Shown here one piece after another: positions 28,114 to 38,758 of a stretch of 64,000 bases of DNA. Position numbers and translations under genes: made by a program. The stretch is from positions 1 to 64,000 of the forward strand of contig NZ_LZGT01000004.1 of the NCBI RefSeq assembly GCF_001690525.1. Direction: 5' to 3'. Below the pieces are notes generated by a model. The model worked only from the letters and a program-made list of their open reading frames with translations, searched no databases and was not told the DNA's origin. Within the stretch, counting starts at the first letter, position 1, and each line of letters opens with the position of its first letter. The DNA is from Gilliamella sp. App6-5. GTDB taxonomy: Bacteria; Pseudomonadota; Gammaproteobacteria; Enterobacterales; Orbaceae.

Positions 28114-29043
28114 TTATTCGTTAATAGAAAGTGATGGGCTTTCAAGGTGAATCTGGGCGTCAATAACGTGTTTTGACAATGTGCCCGGCGCTTTTTGCGC
28201 TTTGGCAATTTGTTCAAGCACGTTAGGATGCTGAGTAAAAGCAGTTTGGTACCTTAAGCCATTTAATCCCCAAAATAAGATATCAGTAGCCTCAGTTAAA
28301 CCTAATTGATACGCTTGCTCAACCAGTTGCGTTGAGTGCAAAATCACTTGGTTATGGCGTGGTAATGATTTTTGATTATCAAATTGTGTTCGATTATTGG
28401 CCCATGCCTTAACAAGGGTTCGAATCATTTTGAAATGTTTTAAGCGCTGGCAATACTGCGTGCTCCAACGGTCTGGCGTTTCCAGTTCACTATCGGCCGT
28501 GAAACGAATAAACTGCCCAGCATGAATGGACGGATAATAATAGTTTTCAATTTGGGCAAATTGCGATTTTAACCATGCGGTGTCTTGGTTGGTAGCCACT
28601 TCCTGCAAAAATTGCATGCGAAACGGTTCAAAAAAAGGATAATAAGGCTGTTGCAATATTTTAGCGATGTTATTACCTATAGTTATCAGCTGTTTTGCTA
28701 ATAACGACGGTTTAAGGGGGCTAACAATATAAGCGCAAATATAACGCTTTGACCAAAAACATTCGAATTCAGCCTGTTTACCAATTTCATCCAGGATGGG
28801 ACTGGCTAAAAATTCATGGGGCTCTGCCAGTTTAATCAGTGTCGGGCATATGCTTGGATCATAATCTAAATCGGTACGTAATACCTGAGTGAGTTTCTGT
28901 TCACCAAATAGTTTGTCTTCACCAAATTGATTCACTAATGAGTCGTGTGATAATGGGCTCATTGAATTAAGCGCCACTAAATTATCGACTAGTAAATAGC
29001 GATAGTTGTTAAAGTTATGTTGATTATTTAATTCAGTAATCAT
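28114..29043 (-). CDS. T6SS adaptor/chaperone, DUF4123-like (VasW position)
   Basis: DUF4123 proteins bind a VgrG and load its effector. This protein of about 309 residues starts with NNYRYLLVDNLVALNSM, the usual DUF4123 opening type, though overall similarity is weak to the eye. It lies between vgrG and the VasX-like effector, where VasW sits in V. cholerae. The ATG at 29043 follows the vgrG stop directly (TGAAAATG); the TTG at 29049 is an alternative that would overlap by 4 bp. Confidence 0.72.
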   Translation of the reverse strand: MITELNNQHNFNNYRYLLVDNLVALNSMSPLSHDSLVNQFGEDKLFGEQKLTQVLRTDLDYDPSICPTLIKLAEPHEFLASPILDEIGKQAEFECFWSKRYICAYIVSPLKPSLLAKQLITIGNNIAKILQQPYYPFFEPFRMQFLQEVATNQDTAWLKSQFAQIENYYYPSIHAGQFIRFTADSELETPDRWSTQYCQRLKHFKMIRTLVKAWANNRTQFDNQKSLPRHNQVILHSTQLVEQAYQLGLTEATDILFWGLNGLRYQTAFTQHPNVLEQIAKAQKAPGTLSKHVIDAQIHLESPSLSINE

Positions 29044-29045
29044 TT

Positions 29046-31502
29046 TCAATCCGTTTCTGCGCAGCGTTTTACATTCAGTTCACTTGAATTTAATCTAATT
29101 GTTTTAGATTGGCTTGCCGGCCCCATCTTCTGGAACACATTACATTTAAGATAGATATTATCCTGTGTACCCAGTTCAATGCCTTCACTGCTGATTTTGA
29201 TATAAGAGCCACCACAAATAAGCGTGAGGTTGTCGTTGGCGGTAATGGTGACTTTACCATCCACACTATCCACTTTGATATCTTGCTTGGCGGCCATATT
29301 GAGGTTAGCATTTTGGGCTTGCACTTCAATATCACCTTGGTTGGCAAATAGTTTCATGCCCGCTTTTTGCGCAAATAAACCAATCGCCTCGCCCGCTGAA
29401 AGGGTGACGTTGTTTAAAGCGTTGATGTCGGTTTGATGTTCGCTGGTTAAGGTGAGGCTGCTCGCTGTTGTCAGTTGAATATTTTCAGGGCTGGTTAGGG
29501 CTATGCCTTCTTGAGCGTAGGCTAAAATGCCACTTTGGGTTAGCTGAGTTAAGTTGGCTTTAAGTTGCGCTTGGCTGTCGGTATCGGCGCTGTGCGCTTC
29601 GGATTGGGTGGCGGCATTTTGTAGTGCTTTAGCAATGGCTAAAGCATTTTCAAGTTGGTTTATTGCCGCTTGCATATCGAGCTGTTTACCTTGCGCTTTC
29701 GGCTCGGTTTGCGTGGTTAAGTATAAGCCTCTATTGGCGGCAATCGCCCCCCAGTCATCGGTGCGTAGTTCAAAACCTTCACCGCGGGGTTGTTTTTTTT
29801 CGTTAACTAGGTGACCAATATTAAGTTGGGTTTTGCCGTATTCGGTAGCCAGTTTGATATGTTCTTGCCCACGTTTATCATCCATGCGCAGTTTGTTGTT
29901 GGCCGGGGTGCGAATGATGTTGCGGTGTTTGTTGATGGTGGTGATAGGGTCAGGGTGGGCACTGTCGTGCATGGCATGGGCGATATACGGCCTATCGGGG
30001 TTGCCGTTCATAAAGGCGATGGCGACTTCAGTACCGTCAATTAACGGGAAGTGAAAGCCATAGGTGTTGCCCGCATACGGTTTGGCTAAGCGTACCCATA
30101 AGCTTTCCGTGCCATTTTTCCACTCTTTTAAATCAAAGTTAAATTTAACCCGATAGCGCCCTTGCGGGTCAATATAGCCATAGGTGTCATGATTGGGACT
30201 GGTGACACGGGCAGGTAATGTGCCACTAACTTGTGGCCAGCGTATAGGCGCAGGGCGATAGGGTTTTAAGGCTTGATAGGGAATAGCGGTAAAGGTGAGT
30301 TCATAAGCATCAGTGCGGTTACCCTGCCCTTGTACCGTTAAAATGATGATACCGTCATTGATATCTGCCAGCGGGCTGCCGTTGAGGTTAATCCATTGAC
30401 CGGGAGCAAGGTTATAGTGATTACTCTTGCCTTTGAGGATAATTTGCTGGCTAATCGCCTGTTCATGACGAATACGGGCATACCACTGACCGCTTTCAAT
30501 CTGATTATCGTGAGTGTTATTGTCATTATCACTATTATCATCACCACGAGTGTGTGGATTTTCCTGTCCGTTACTCGCTAAGCCTTTATAGTGCTCGGCA
30601 TAGCGATAGTCGCTGCCATAGGTGGTAAGGTCTTTAGGTTGGGTGTTAATCTCGCCCTGTAAATCGGCTAGGGCATCACGGTAGTTATAGTCTTGTACCT
30701 TGACTGAGGAGACCACCACTTCACTATGCAGGCTGATATCCCACACACTTTCAACGCCACTATCTGCCATGCCATTGGGTTGTTTATAGTCAATATTAGC
30801 CACCTGCGCATAACCTTGTTCATAATCACTTAACACCATCACATCACAGTGGTGCTCGGCGTGGGTTTCAAAGCGAAACCAGATACCCACATCAGCCAAT
30901 AAGCGTTGAATAAATTCAAGGTCACTTTCTTGCCACTGCGTGATAAACTCCCGCTCAGGGTAGCTGTCTTTTAACTCTAAACGGTAATCAATGCCCGTCA
31001 AACCATGACTGCGTAGCACTTCTTCAACCACACTCACCACACTTTGATTTTGAAATATGGCATTATGTTGCCCCACTGCGAGCCGTGCTAAGCACGAGGA
31101 TAACACCACCTGATAATGCGCTTCCTCTTTATTGACCGATAACTGACTAAACTCAGTAATCACCCCATGCAAGGTGCGTTTATTCGTCAACGTGGGCAAA
31201 TCACTTAATGAGCGGATAGCGGAAGTTAATGGTTTATTGATAACCGGATTAAAGGAGAAGGTCGATTTTTGATTAAGAAAGGAATCAGGCGATAAGGTTT
31301 TGTCAGTACTGGTAAAGGAGATTACATAACGCCAAGGCTGGTTTAACGACTCATTACCCTCAACATGTAAAACCGAAATCGGCGCGCCCAGCCCGTCAAC
31401 CGTTAAGGTATAGCGATTATGGCTAACCCCACTCAATCCCGCCATTAAATCGCCAAACCCGTCACCGAGTTGCCCCAAAAGACGATTAAGTTCATTTGAC
31501 AT
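29046..31502 (-). CDS. vgrG: T6SS spike protein VgrG (TssI), complete
   Basis: This 818-residue VgrG has an N-terminal extension of about 27 residues before the gp27-like part (RYTLTVDGLGAPISVLHVEG), the OB region with PARVTSPNHDTYGYIDPQGR, and a DUF2345-type beta-helix rich in short repeats up to the end. It lacks the extra tail of the first VgrG, so it should carry different cargo, here the VasX-like effector through the adaptor. It begins the right-hand cargo operon; no -35/-10 pair stands out upstream. Confidence 0.96.
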   Translation of the reverse strand: MSNELNRLLGQLGDGFGDLMAGLSGVSHNRYTLTVDGLGAPISVLHVEGNESLNQPWRYVISFTSTDKTLSPDSFLNQKSTFSFNPVINKPLTSAIRSLSDLPTLTNKRTLHGVITEFSQLSVNKEEAHYQVVLSSCLARLAVGQHNAIFQNQSVVSVVEEVLRSHGLTGIDYRLELKDSYPEREFITQWQESDLEFIQRLLADVGIWFRFETHAEHHCDVMVLSDYEQGYAQVANIDYKQPNGMADSGVESVWDISLHSEVVVSSVKVQDYNYRDALADLQGEINTQPKDLTTYGSDYRYAEHYKGLASNGQENPHTRGDDNSDNDNNTHDNQIESGQWYARIRHEQAISQQIILKGKSNHYNLAPGQWINLNGSPLADINDGIIILTVQGQGNRTDAYELTFTAIPYQALKPYRPAPIRWPQVSGTLPARVTSPNHDTYGYIDPQGRYRVKFNFDLKEWKNGTESLWVRLAKPYAGNTYGFHFPLIDGTEVAIAFMNGNPDRPYIAHAMHDSAHPDPITTINKHRNIIRTPANNKLRMDDKRGQEHIKLATEYGKTQLNIGHLVNEKKQPRGEGFELRTDDWGAIAANRGLYLTTQTEPKAQGKQLDMQAAINQLENALAIAKALQNAATQSEAHSADTDSQAQLKANLTQLTQSGILAYAQEGIALTSPENIQLTTASSLTLTSEHQTDINALNNVTLSAGEAIGLFAQKAGMKLFANQGDIEVQAQNANLNMAAKQDIKVDSVDGKVTITANDNLTLICGGSYIKISSEGIELGTQDNIYLKCNVFQKMGPASQSKTIRLNSSELNVKRCAETD

Positions 31503-31804
31503 GTTTTCCTCCTATTTTCCCTAAAATTCATATATCTATTTTTATTATGTTATTGGTTTATCGCTATCGCATTGTTTTTGTGCTGACTATTTTTAACGTA
31601 AGCGATAATGCAAACAGAGTATAGACTATTTTAACGCAAAATTTAACCTTTTTAATCAATATCTTTGTTTAATATGAATAATTTCCGTTAGTTAAACCTG
31701 TAACTGATAGCGGCTTAGCGCCTTTGTTGAATAAGGGATTTAAGCAACGTTATGCTTTATCGAGGGAAATTATTAACTTATTAAATTTAAAATAATTTCA
31801 ATCT

Positions 31805-31837
31805 GAAACGGTATAGAATCCTGAATATTTTTTACAA
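31805..31837. repeat. 33-bp dispersed repeat, left copy
   Basis: Begins GAAACGGTATAGAATCC; its perfect reverse complement lies at 36632-36664. The two copies flank recB-sixA-yfcZ in opposite orientation. They may be ends of decayed mobile elements. Apart from this and the terminator, 31503-31970 shows nothing I can name. Confidence 0.85.
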
Positions 31838-31894
31838 GAATTGCGTCTTTTAATAAAGAAAGCCGTTCATGTTAATTAAAAAAACTAATTAGAT

Positions 31895-31930
31895 AAAAAA
31901 TAAGGCACTCATTATTTGTGCCTTATTTTT
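31895..31930 (-). terminator. Terminator of recB
   Basis: A 13-bp perfect stem (31896-31908 with 31918-31930) has a 9-base loop, with T-runs on both sides. It lies 40 bp after the recB stop and could also stop leftward-facing traffic into recB. Confidence 0.85.
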
Positions 31931-31970
31931 AGTTATTTAATCTATTTTCAACACTGAGCGTTTTAACTTC

Positions 31971-34900
31971 TTATAGCTCATTTGACACATTCCCTTCAAA
32001 CAACTTATCAAGTTCTTCGATAAACGCTTGCTCAGGTAGATGGTAAAAGATACCATGCTCGGGCATACCACGCAAAAACAGATAGTAAACGCCCCCAAAA
32101 TGGGTTTGATATTGGTAATTGGCTAAACGACCTTTTAAAAAGCGATGCAAGGCTAAACAGTAAAGTTGGTATTGTAGGTCGTAGCGATGTTCACACATCA
32201 CTTTTTCTAGTGCTTCTTGATTATAAGAATCAACGCATTCACCTAACCAATTTGATTTATAATCAACCAAATAATATTTCCCTTCGAATTTAAAGACTAA
32301 ATCAATAAACCCTCTTAGCATGCCTTGTACCGAATCAAAATCTAACTTAGGACATAATCTTGATAAACGATCATATTGTTTGCACAGACTATCTAATTGC
32401 TGGCTAGTTACAGTTTTGCGTATAGGAAGATAAAATTGTAATTCGTTAATATGTTGCCCCATTAACACTTGCGATAATATTAAATTTGGATCATGCAGTG
32501 GTGTAGTCAATACTTGTTGCATCCAATTCGTTACTACACCACTCCATGCTGGCTCTAAATTGAGTTTTTTTACCATTTGATTACATAATTCATCAAGGTT
32601 ATCTGGTGTGATCTCTTCCATAATGCTGTGCATTAATGTACCCACATATGCCCCTTTCGGAAAGTGGTGGATATCATATTGTATATCGGTTGACGGAGCA
32701 TTAGCAGGTTCAAGTTGGAGCTCATCCCAATCATTAATAATATCGGGATTGTAAGCCAATATGGCATGATTATGTTTTTGTAATTCAGTATAACTTGTGA
32801 CTCGCCAACTGCTTGATAGCTTACGCGAAAACTCATTTGCCGATAATGATTGGCTTGGTAAAATTTGAGAAATATACTGTTCGCTCTCTATCGGTAATTG
32901 TACTTCAACTAAATTGGCCATATTGGCAATTGATCTTAGTTCATTTTTTAATAAATGATTAATCGCTGATTGACTTTTCTTCAATGAAGCAAGCCCAATA
33001 CTGCAATGATAAACTGAACGGGTCATTGCTACATATAATAACCGCAAATCTTCAGCAAGGCGTTCATTTTCTATCTGTTGTTTAATTTCGTCGGTCAGTA
33101 ACCATGCATAGGTTGTTTGATAGTCATTGTCTTTATCATGATAAAATTGACTATCCGCCTCACGATACATCGAAATAAATGGCAACCAAACAATTGGGAA
33201 TTCCAGCCCCTTGGATTTATGAATAGTAATTATTTTGACAAGGTTTTCATCACTTTCAAGGCGTTGCTGGTGATTTTCTAAATTAGGGTCGGGGCTAACT
33301 ATTTGTTTTGTCAACCAACGAATTAACGCATGTGGACTATCTAATTCATTTGATGCTTCTTGGAGTAACTCGCCTAAATGCATTAAATTGGTTAACGTTC
33401 GTTCACCATCTTGGCGAGCTAATATGTTTTCAGCTAAATGACGTTTTTTCATCATTCGGCGTAACATCACTAATACACCATAATATTGCCAAATTGCTTG
33501 GTATTGTTTGAACTCTTCAACTAAACTTTCCCATCTGTCTTGATCGTCAGTGATTTGTTCAAGTTCAGTCATGGTTTGCCCTAATAATGATGTCATTAAT
33601 GCTAGTCTTAATGTTGTTTCGTTTTCAGGCATTAAGACCGCTTGCAATAAACTCAATACATCATTGGCCTCAATTGAAGAAAAGACACTACTATTGTTTG
33701 ATAAATAGACACTTTTAACACCGTAATTGGACAATTTTTGTTGAATAATTTCGGCTTCACGCCCTGTGCGAACTAAGATCGCAATATCAGCTGTAGTGAC
33801 AGGACGTTGTTTTTCTTCATTATCAATTAATATTGAAGAATTAGACAATAAAGACACAATTTGATTAGCACAACAACTTGCTATATGTTCTTGATAATCT
33901 GTATTGGTTGCAATGCCATCGGGCAATAAATAAGCTGTGAGTGCGGCAACTTCTTGGTTATTCACTTGCAAAGACTTTTGTTGATTCCTTTTTGCCCCAT
34001 CCATGGGTAAAAATGGAATATCTTCAAATATAAATGGATTATTACAATTAGCGAATAATTGATTAACCGCTTTAACCATCGAAACCGATGAACGATGGTT
34101 GACATCCATAGTAAAATAATTTTCTCCAGTCGATTGTTTAGCTTTTAAATAAGTGAATATATCAGCTCCCCGAAAGCTGTAAATCGCTTGTTTGGGATCG
34201 CCAATAAAGAGTAAACCTCGATCTGGCTGTTGGTTATCATAAATACGGTTAAAAATTTGGTACTGCGTGGGATCGGTATCTTGAAATTCATCAATCAAGG
34301 CAACGCGGTATTTTGACGCTATAGATTGCGCTAATCGTTTACCTGTTTTTGCTTGTAACGCGCGGTTAAGTTGCCCAATAAGATCATCAAAGCTCATTTC
34401 ACCATGTTTGAGCTTTTCGTCATAAAGCCCTTTTTGAATCACGCTAACAATATCCATTAAGATTTGGCTACGCAAGTCCAACGACTGTGTATATAGATCG
34501 TCAATTTGTTCAAAAACAAAATGACATGGCGCATTCTTTCCTTCTTTTGTCTTTTCGATTAATACCGATTGCTTAAATTTTTTAAGTTCATCTGGTAATT
34601 CAAACGTTTGAGTTGCGCTGTTAGCCCATGCTGATACTTTTATTACCCAATTGGGTAAATGTCGGCTACTATAAGATTGTTTGCTGACACCTGATTGAGT
34701 AATGATATTGACTAATTCATCAGATAAATCTAACCAAGACTTTTTAACATTTTCAATTATTTCATAATTTTTTAGATAAAACGCCTTAATTGTTGTACCG
34801 ATATCTGGATTTAACTTGTTAGTATTGTTAAGATTTAAACCTAAATAAGGTGTGATATCTTTTAATAATGCAGCTGGATCTTGCCATGTAGCAAGTACCA

Positions 34901-35447
34901 AATAAGCAAGCTGTTTATCAAGTGGCGTAAAATAGTGACGCCAAAACTCTTGTGTTACCCTTAATTTCAGTTGAGATTCATCAGAAATTAGCTTTTGTTC
35001 AAATAAAACACCTGACTCAAACGCATGGCTAGTTAATATACGCTGACAAAAACTATGAATAGTATAAATTGCCGCGTCATCCATTGATTGTTGAGCTACA
35101 GTAAGTCGTTGTATTGCTAATTTGTGATCATCGATTAACTCAATGAGTTGTTGATAAATCGGATCTTTATGCTGCTGTTGTTGTAGTCCAATTCGTAATT
35201 CTTGAATATTTTGTCTTATCCGTGAACGTAGTTCTTGAGTTGCAGCTTTAGTAAAAGTAACAACCAAAATTTCATTAACGTCTAAGGGTCTTGGATAACT
35301 ATTTTGACCAATACCAAGCAATAATCTTAAATAAATAAAGGCGAGCGAATAAGTTTTACCGGTTCCTGCCGATGCTTCAATTAAGGTTCGACCAGTTAAA
35401 GGTAAATCAAAAAGATTGAGTTTTTTTACTCTGCTTGATAAAACCAT
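31971..35447 (-). CDS. recB: Exodeoxyribonuclease V beta subunit RecB
   Basis: Helicase/nuclease subunit of RecBCD for double-strand break repair. The 1158 residues (E. coli 1180) show the UvrD-type Walker A EASAGTGKT near the N-terminus, DEFQDTDPTQYQIF (motif II), KAIYSFRGADIFTYL, and KITIHKSKGLEFPIVW-like motif V. The C-terminal nuclease motif is VDYKSNWLG with an upstream RGFIDLVF. recC and recD are not in the window. The ATG overlaps the sixA stop by 22 bp. Confidence 0.97.
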   Translation of the reverse strand: MVLSSRVKKLNLFDLPLTGRTLIEASAGTGKTYSLAFIYLRLLLGIGQNSYPRPLDVNEILVVTFTKAATQELRSRIRQNIQELRIGLQQQQHKDPIYQQLIELIDDHKLAIQRLTVAQQSMDDAAIYTIHSFCQRILTSHAFESGVLFEQKLISDESQLKLRVTQEFWRHYFTPLDKQLAYLVLATWQDPAALLKDITPYLGLNLNNTNKLNPDIGTTIKAFYLKNYEIIENVKKSWLDLSDELVNIITQSGVSKQSYSSRHLPNWVIKVSAWANSATQTFELPDELKKFKQSVLIEKTKEGKNAPCHFVFEQIDDLYTQSLDLRSQILMDIVSVIQKGLYDEKLKHGEMSFDDLIGQLNRALQAKTGKRLAQSIASKYRVALIDEFQDTDPTQYQIFNRIYDNQQPDRGLLFIGDPKQAIYSFRGADIFTYLKAKQSTGENYFTMDVNHRSSVSMVKAVNQLFANCNNPFIFEDIPFLPMDGAKRNQQKSLQVNNQEVAALTAYLLPDGIATNTDYQEHIASCCANQIVSLLSNSSILIDNEEKQRPVTTADIAILVRTGREAEIIQQKLSNYGVKSVYLSNNSSVFSSIEANDVLSLLQAVLMPENETTLRLALMTSLLGQTMTELEQITDDQDRWESLVEEFKQYQAIWQYYGVLVMLRRMMKKRHLAENILARQDGERTLTNLMHLGELLQEASNELDSPHALIRWLTKQIVSPDPNLENHQQRLESDENLVKIITIHKSKGLEFPIVWLPFISMYREADSQFYHDKDNDYQTTYAWLLTDEIKQQIENERLAEDLRLLYVAMTRSVYHCSIGLASLKKSQSAINHLLKNELRSIANMANLVEVQLPIESEQYISQILPSQSLSANEFSRKLSSSWRVTSYTELQKHNHAILAYNPDIINDWDELQLEPANAPSTDIQYDIHHFPKGAYVGTLMHSIMEEITPDNLDELCNQMVKKLNLEPAWSGVVTNWMQQVLTTPLHDPNLILSQVLMGQHINELQFYLPIRKTVTSQQLDSLCKQYDRLSRLCPKLDFDSVQGMLRGFIDLVFKFEGKYYLVDYKSNWLGECVDSYNQEALEKVMCEHRYDLQYQLYCLALHRFLKGRLANYQYQTHFGGVYYLFLRGMPEHGIFYHLPEQAFIEELDKLFEGNVSNEL

Positions 35448-35884
35448 TCAAGCTTTCCCGCAGATTCTGGCAATAAATTAATACAAGCAATTGCAGCAGT
35501 AGGAAACATAGGCGGAGAGACTTGTGGACAAAGTTCATTAACTAAATATCCAACTAATGGCAAATGTGATACCACAATCACATTTTCAATCCCATCGGCT
35601 AACAATAATGTTAATACGTCAACAATATGAGATGGGCTACCACTAGGTACTAAAAATCGATTAGTTTCAACTTTATCGACACGAACATGCGATGATAATT
35701 CTGTCAATGTTTGTTGTGCTCGTAGATAAGGACTCACTAAGCCAAAATCAAATTGATAATTTTGCTGTTTAAGCCATATTCCAGCTTGATTTGACTGAAT
35801 AATACCATAATTTGTTAATGTCCGACTTGAATCTGATGAAGCAGAAAATCCTGCTTCACCATGTCTCATAATACAAACTTTCAT
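35426..35884 (-). CDS. sixA: Phosphohistidine phosphatase SixA
   Basis: Removes phosphate from histidine in phosphorelay proteins; in E. coli it is linked to ArcB and the nitrogen PTS. About 152 residues, with the catalytic RHGEA motif at the start and a second conserved His in VVSHLPLVGYL. The ATG at 35884 is preferred over the TTG at 35887. It overlaps recB by 22 bp. Confidence 0.93.
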   Translation of the reverse strand: MKVCIMRHGEAGFSASSDSSRTLTNYGIIQSNQAGIWLKQQNYQFDFGLVSPYLRAQQTLTELSSHVRVDKVETNRFLVPSGSPSHIVDVLTLLLADGIENVIVVSHLPLVGYLVNELCPQVSPPMFPTAAIACINLLPESAGKLEWFYQAE

Positions 35885-35894
35885 CAATATTTAA

Positions 35895-36191
35895 TTAACG
35901 TAATTTTAATTGGAAAATCATGGATTCTGCACCACAGCAAAAAGTGAATTTTACTGTTAATTTAAAGCCATCATTAATTTTTTCAATATTGCTCTCAATT
36001 TGGCAAGGCTCAGTTTCAACATCTTTGGCAGCTTGTGTTAATGATGCCAACTTTTGTTGAGCTTCAGATTCTGTCGCAAAAACGCACTCATATTCAGCGC
36101 TACAATCTTCATTGTCAATTATTGTACCCACATCCACACAACAACATGCGGCTGTTTCGTTTGCTTTACATTTGTTTAAAGAATCTGTCAT
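35895..36191 (-). CDS. yfcZ: YfcZ/YiiS family protein
   Basis: This 98-residue small protein of the DUF406 family is rich in Cys in its first half (ACCCVDVGTIIDNEDC) with a second CC near the end (FTFCCGAESMIF). The function is unknown. It lies 11 bp upstream of sixA and is probably co-transcribed. The short spacing to sixA-recB suggests one transcript. Confidence 0.88.
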   Translation of the reverse strand: MTDSLNKCKANETAACCCVDVGTIIDNEDCSAEYECVFATESEAQQKLASLTQAAKDVETEPCQIESNIEKINDGFKLTVKFTFCCGAESMIFQLKLR

Positions 36192-36402
36192 GCTCTACAC
36201 CTCTATTACCAGTTGATATGATTCATAGTATACTCTTAATCATAACTTAGGGCAAAGTACTAACGCTGTTTTGTTTTAGTTATTTATAATAACTTGATAA
36301 CTAACCGCTCTAACAAATTTTGATTGAGTTTTTAAGGCATATATCGGAATTACTTGCGTTGTTTAGCGTAATTTGAAAAATGACTGTATAACGCGTCTTC
36401 CA

Positions 36403-36509
36403 AACAAGCGATACGGCGCTTATCTCATAAAAAAATCACCGTCATCAATTTGGCTAACTACTTTATGGTTAATCGTCCAACAATTTATCGTACTGAAAGA
36501 CTCCATTAA
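36403..36509 (+). pseudogene. Remnant resembling the C-terminal HTH of a serine recombinase
   Basis: An in-frame fragment reads about ...KQAIRRLSHKKITVINLANY followed by FMVNRPTIYRTERLH and stop. The NRPTIYR core and its position just before a stop look like the helix-turn-helix end of resolvase/invertase proteins. An upstream in-frame stop removes the catalytic domain. It sits in an 800-bp gap (36192-36991) that holds no intact gene, near the 33-bp repeat. Based on pattern only. Confidence 0.35.
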
Positions 36510-36631
36510 ACATTCAATAACATGACTCACATTGCATATTAAACACGAAAACAGATAGCATCGTTTTCTAGGTGAGTTGTGTGCTCACTATCGGATATTT
36601 ACCCAACTATTCATCTTTTAGGTTATATTTT

Positions 36632-36664
36632 TTGTAAAAAATATTCAGGATTCTATACCGTTTC
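36632..36664. repeat. 33-bp dispersed repeat, right copy (inverted)
   Basis: Perfect reverse complement of 31805-31837. It lies 120 bp after the recombinase-like remnant. Confidence 0.85.
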
Positions 36665-36961
36665 GCGATTAATTGAGGCTTTGCCATCTCTCATTTGTTA
36701 AACGTGTGCTCGCATCGTATCCATCAGAAATTCACGAAATCAACTAGCCCTAAAATAAATGGGTAAGTCAAAAGATAGAAAACGAAAAGTTTAAGTGATT
36801 GCAGGTAAAACGTTTTATGGGCTTTTTGGATGATTCATCATGAAGTGTAAACAACCTATTGTTTTCCTAGCAGTCATATAATTAGTTTTCTGAATAAATG
36901 TTGGCAGAATATAACAATAAACTACTTTGACAATAGTTGTGCAAATAAGATGGAGTGAACA

Positions 36962-36985
36962 AACCTCTGCCAGACGGCAGAGGTT
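36962..36985 (-). terminator. Terminator of deaD
   Basis: A 10-bp perfect stem (AACCTCTGCC with its complement) has a 4-base loop and is followed by TTTG on the minus strand, 7 bp after the deaD stop. Confidence 0.65.
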
Positions 36986-36991
36986 ACATTA

Positions 36992-38758
36992 TTAAAATTT
37001 AGGCGCTGAAGGACGACCGCGTTTTTTAGCAAATCCTTTATCTGATGTATCAGATTTGCTACCTTTACGGTTTCGCTTAGATTCAGACATTGTGCCATTA
37101 ACCAAACTCATTTTCATTGGCTGATTAAGAACTCTTACTTTTTCAAAGTGTTTTAATATGTCTTTTGGCATGCCTTTTGGTAATTCAACAGTTGAATAAG
37201 TATCATAAAGTTTGATATTGCCAATATAACGGCTACTAATATCGGCCTCATTGGCAATTGCACCAACGATATGCCGCACTTCAATACCGTTTTCTTTACC
37301 AAGTTCGATACGATACATATCCATATCACCCACATCGCGACGCTCACGACGTTTTGGTGTTTCGCGATTATCTCCGCGTAGGCGGCGCTCACCACCACGG
37401 TTATCTCGATCACGAGTGTCACGAGATGGCTTAAATACCGGATCAGGAGGAAGAATCAGCGGACGTTCACCTTGCGCTAATTTGAGCAATGCAGTTGCAA
37501 TTGTTTCAAGATCAGCACCACTTTCGGCTTGTATTTGCGCTAATAAATTTTGGTATTGATCTAAATCACTACTTTCTAACTGTTTTTGGACTTGCTCCGT
37601 AAATTTAGCTAAACGACGTTTTTCCAGCAACTCTTTAGATGGCAATCCAACTTCTGGGATTGGTTTTTTTATGGTATGTTCGATATTTTTAAGCAAGCGA
37701 CGTTCACGGCTATCAACAAATAAAATAGCACGACCTGCTCGGCCAGCTCGACCAGTACGTCCGATACGGTGAACATAAGATTCTGAATCTAACGTAATAT
37801 CATAATTGATAACTAAGCTGATGCGCTCAACATCTAAACCACGTGCCGCAACATCGGTTGCGATTAATATATCTAATCGACCATTACGTAAACGATCTAA
37901 TGTTTGTTCACGCAGTTGTTGTGTCATATCGCCATTTAAAGCGGCACAACTATAACCGTGTTTTTCAAGCACTTCTGCCACATCTAAAGTAGCCGATTTT
38001 GTTCGAACAAAAATAATCGCTGCATCAAAATCTTCAGCTTCTAAAAAGCGAACAATCGCTTCATTTTTACGCATACCTCGAACAAGCCAATAACTTTGGT
38101 CAATATCAGGCGCTGTTTGATTAGTACCTTTAATTTGAACTTCTTTTGGATTATGCATAAATCGTTTAGTAATACGACGAATTGGTGCTGGCATCGTTGC
38201 TGAAAATAATGCTGTTTGATGATTTTCGGGAATCGTTGCCATGATGCTTTCAACATCATCAATAAAGCCCATTCTTAACATTTCGTCAGCTTCATCAAGC
38301 ACTAAACCTTTCAAATTGGAAAGATCTAGTGTTTTACGATTTAAGTGATCAAGCAAACGCCCTGGTGTACCAACCACTATTTGTGGCCCTTGTTTTAACG
38401 CACGTAATTGCACGTCATAACGCTGCCCGCCATATAAAGCTAGTACTTTTACGCCTTTCATATATTTTGAATATTCAGAACAAGCATCTGCAACTTGCAT
38501 AGCCAGCTCGCGTGTTGGCGCTAGAACTAAAAGTTGTGGTGCTTTTAAGCTTGCATCAATATTCATTAAGAAAGGGATTGAAAATGCGGCAGTTTTACCA
38601 CTACCCGTTTGCGCCATACCCAATACATCGTTACCTTCTAATAATAGAGGTATACATTCAGATTGAATAGGTGATGGTTTGCTAAAACCAAGATCATTTA
38701 ATGCATTAAGGATATCCTCGGATAAACCAAGGTCAATAAAAGAAACGTCTTTTGTCAT
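36992..38758 (-). CDS. deaD: DEAD-box RNA helicase DeaD/CsdA
   Basis: ATP-dependent RNA helicase for ribosome assembly and mRNA decay in the cold. The 588 residues show motif I AQTGSGKT (49-56), [14 protein letters not shown], and [11 protein letters not shown], then a basic Arg-rich linker (about 440-475), a DbpA-type RNA-binding domain ([20 protein letters not shown]) and a Lys/Arg-rich tail. In E. coli it also follows nlpI-pnp, as here on the same strand. A 358-bp gap upstream may hold a long cold-shock type leader. Confidence 0.97.
   Translation of the reverse strand: MTKDVSFIDLGLSEDILNALNDLGFSKPSPIQSECIPLLLEGNDVLGMAQTGSGKTAAFSIPFLMNIDASLKAPQLLVLAPTRELAMQVADACSEYSKYMKGVKVLALYGGQRYDVQLRALKQGPQIVVGTPGRLLDHLNRKTLDLSNLKGLVLDEADEMLRMGFIDDVESIMATIPENHQTALFSATMPAPIRRITKRFMHNPKEVQIKGTNQTAPDIDQSYWLVRGMRKNEAIVRFLEAEDFDAAIIFVRTKSATLDVAEVLEKHGYSCAALNGDMTQQLREQTLDRLRNGRLDILIATDVAARGLDVERISLVINYDITLDSESYVHRIGRTGRAGRAGRAILFVDSRERRLLKNIEHTIKKPIPEVGLPSKELLEKRRLAKFTEQVQKQLESSDLDQYQNLLAQIQAESGADLETIATALLKLAQGERPLILPPDPVFKPSRDTRDRDNRGGERRLRGDNRETPKRRERRDVGDMDMYRIELGKENGIEVRHIVGAIANEADISSRYIGNIKLYDTYSTVELPKGMPKDILKHFEKVRVLNQPMKMSLVNGTMSESKRNRKGSKSDTSDKGFAKKRGRPSAPKF

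Noticed and set aside
29811-30054. Long open frames opposite the second vgrG
   Set aside because: Shadow frames caused by codon bias of vgrG; no start signals.
36035-36250. Open frame of 71 codons on the + strand opposite yfcZ
   Set aside because: It lies mostly antisense to a clear yfcZ gene and looks like a shadow frame.
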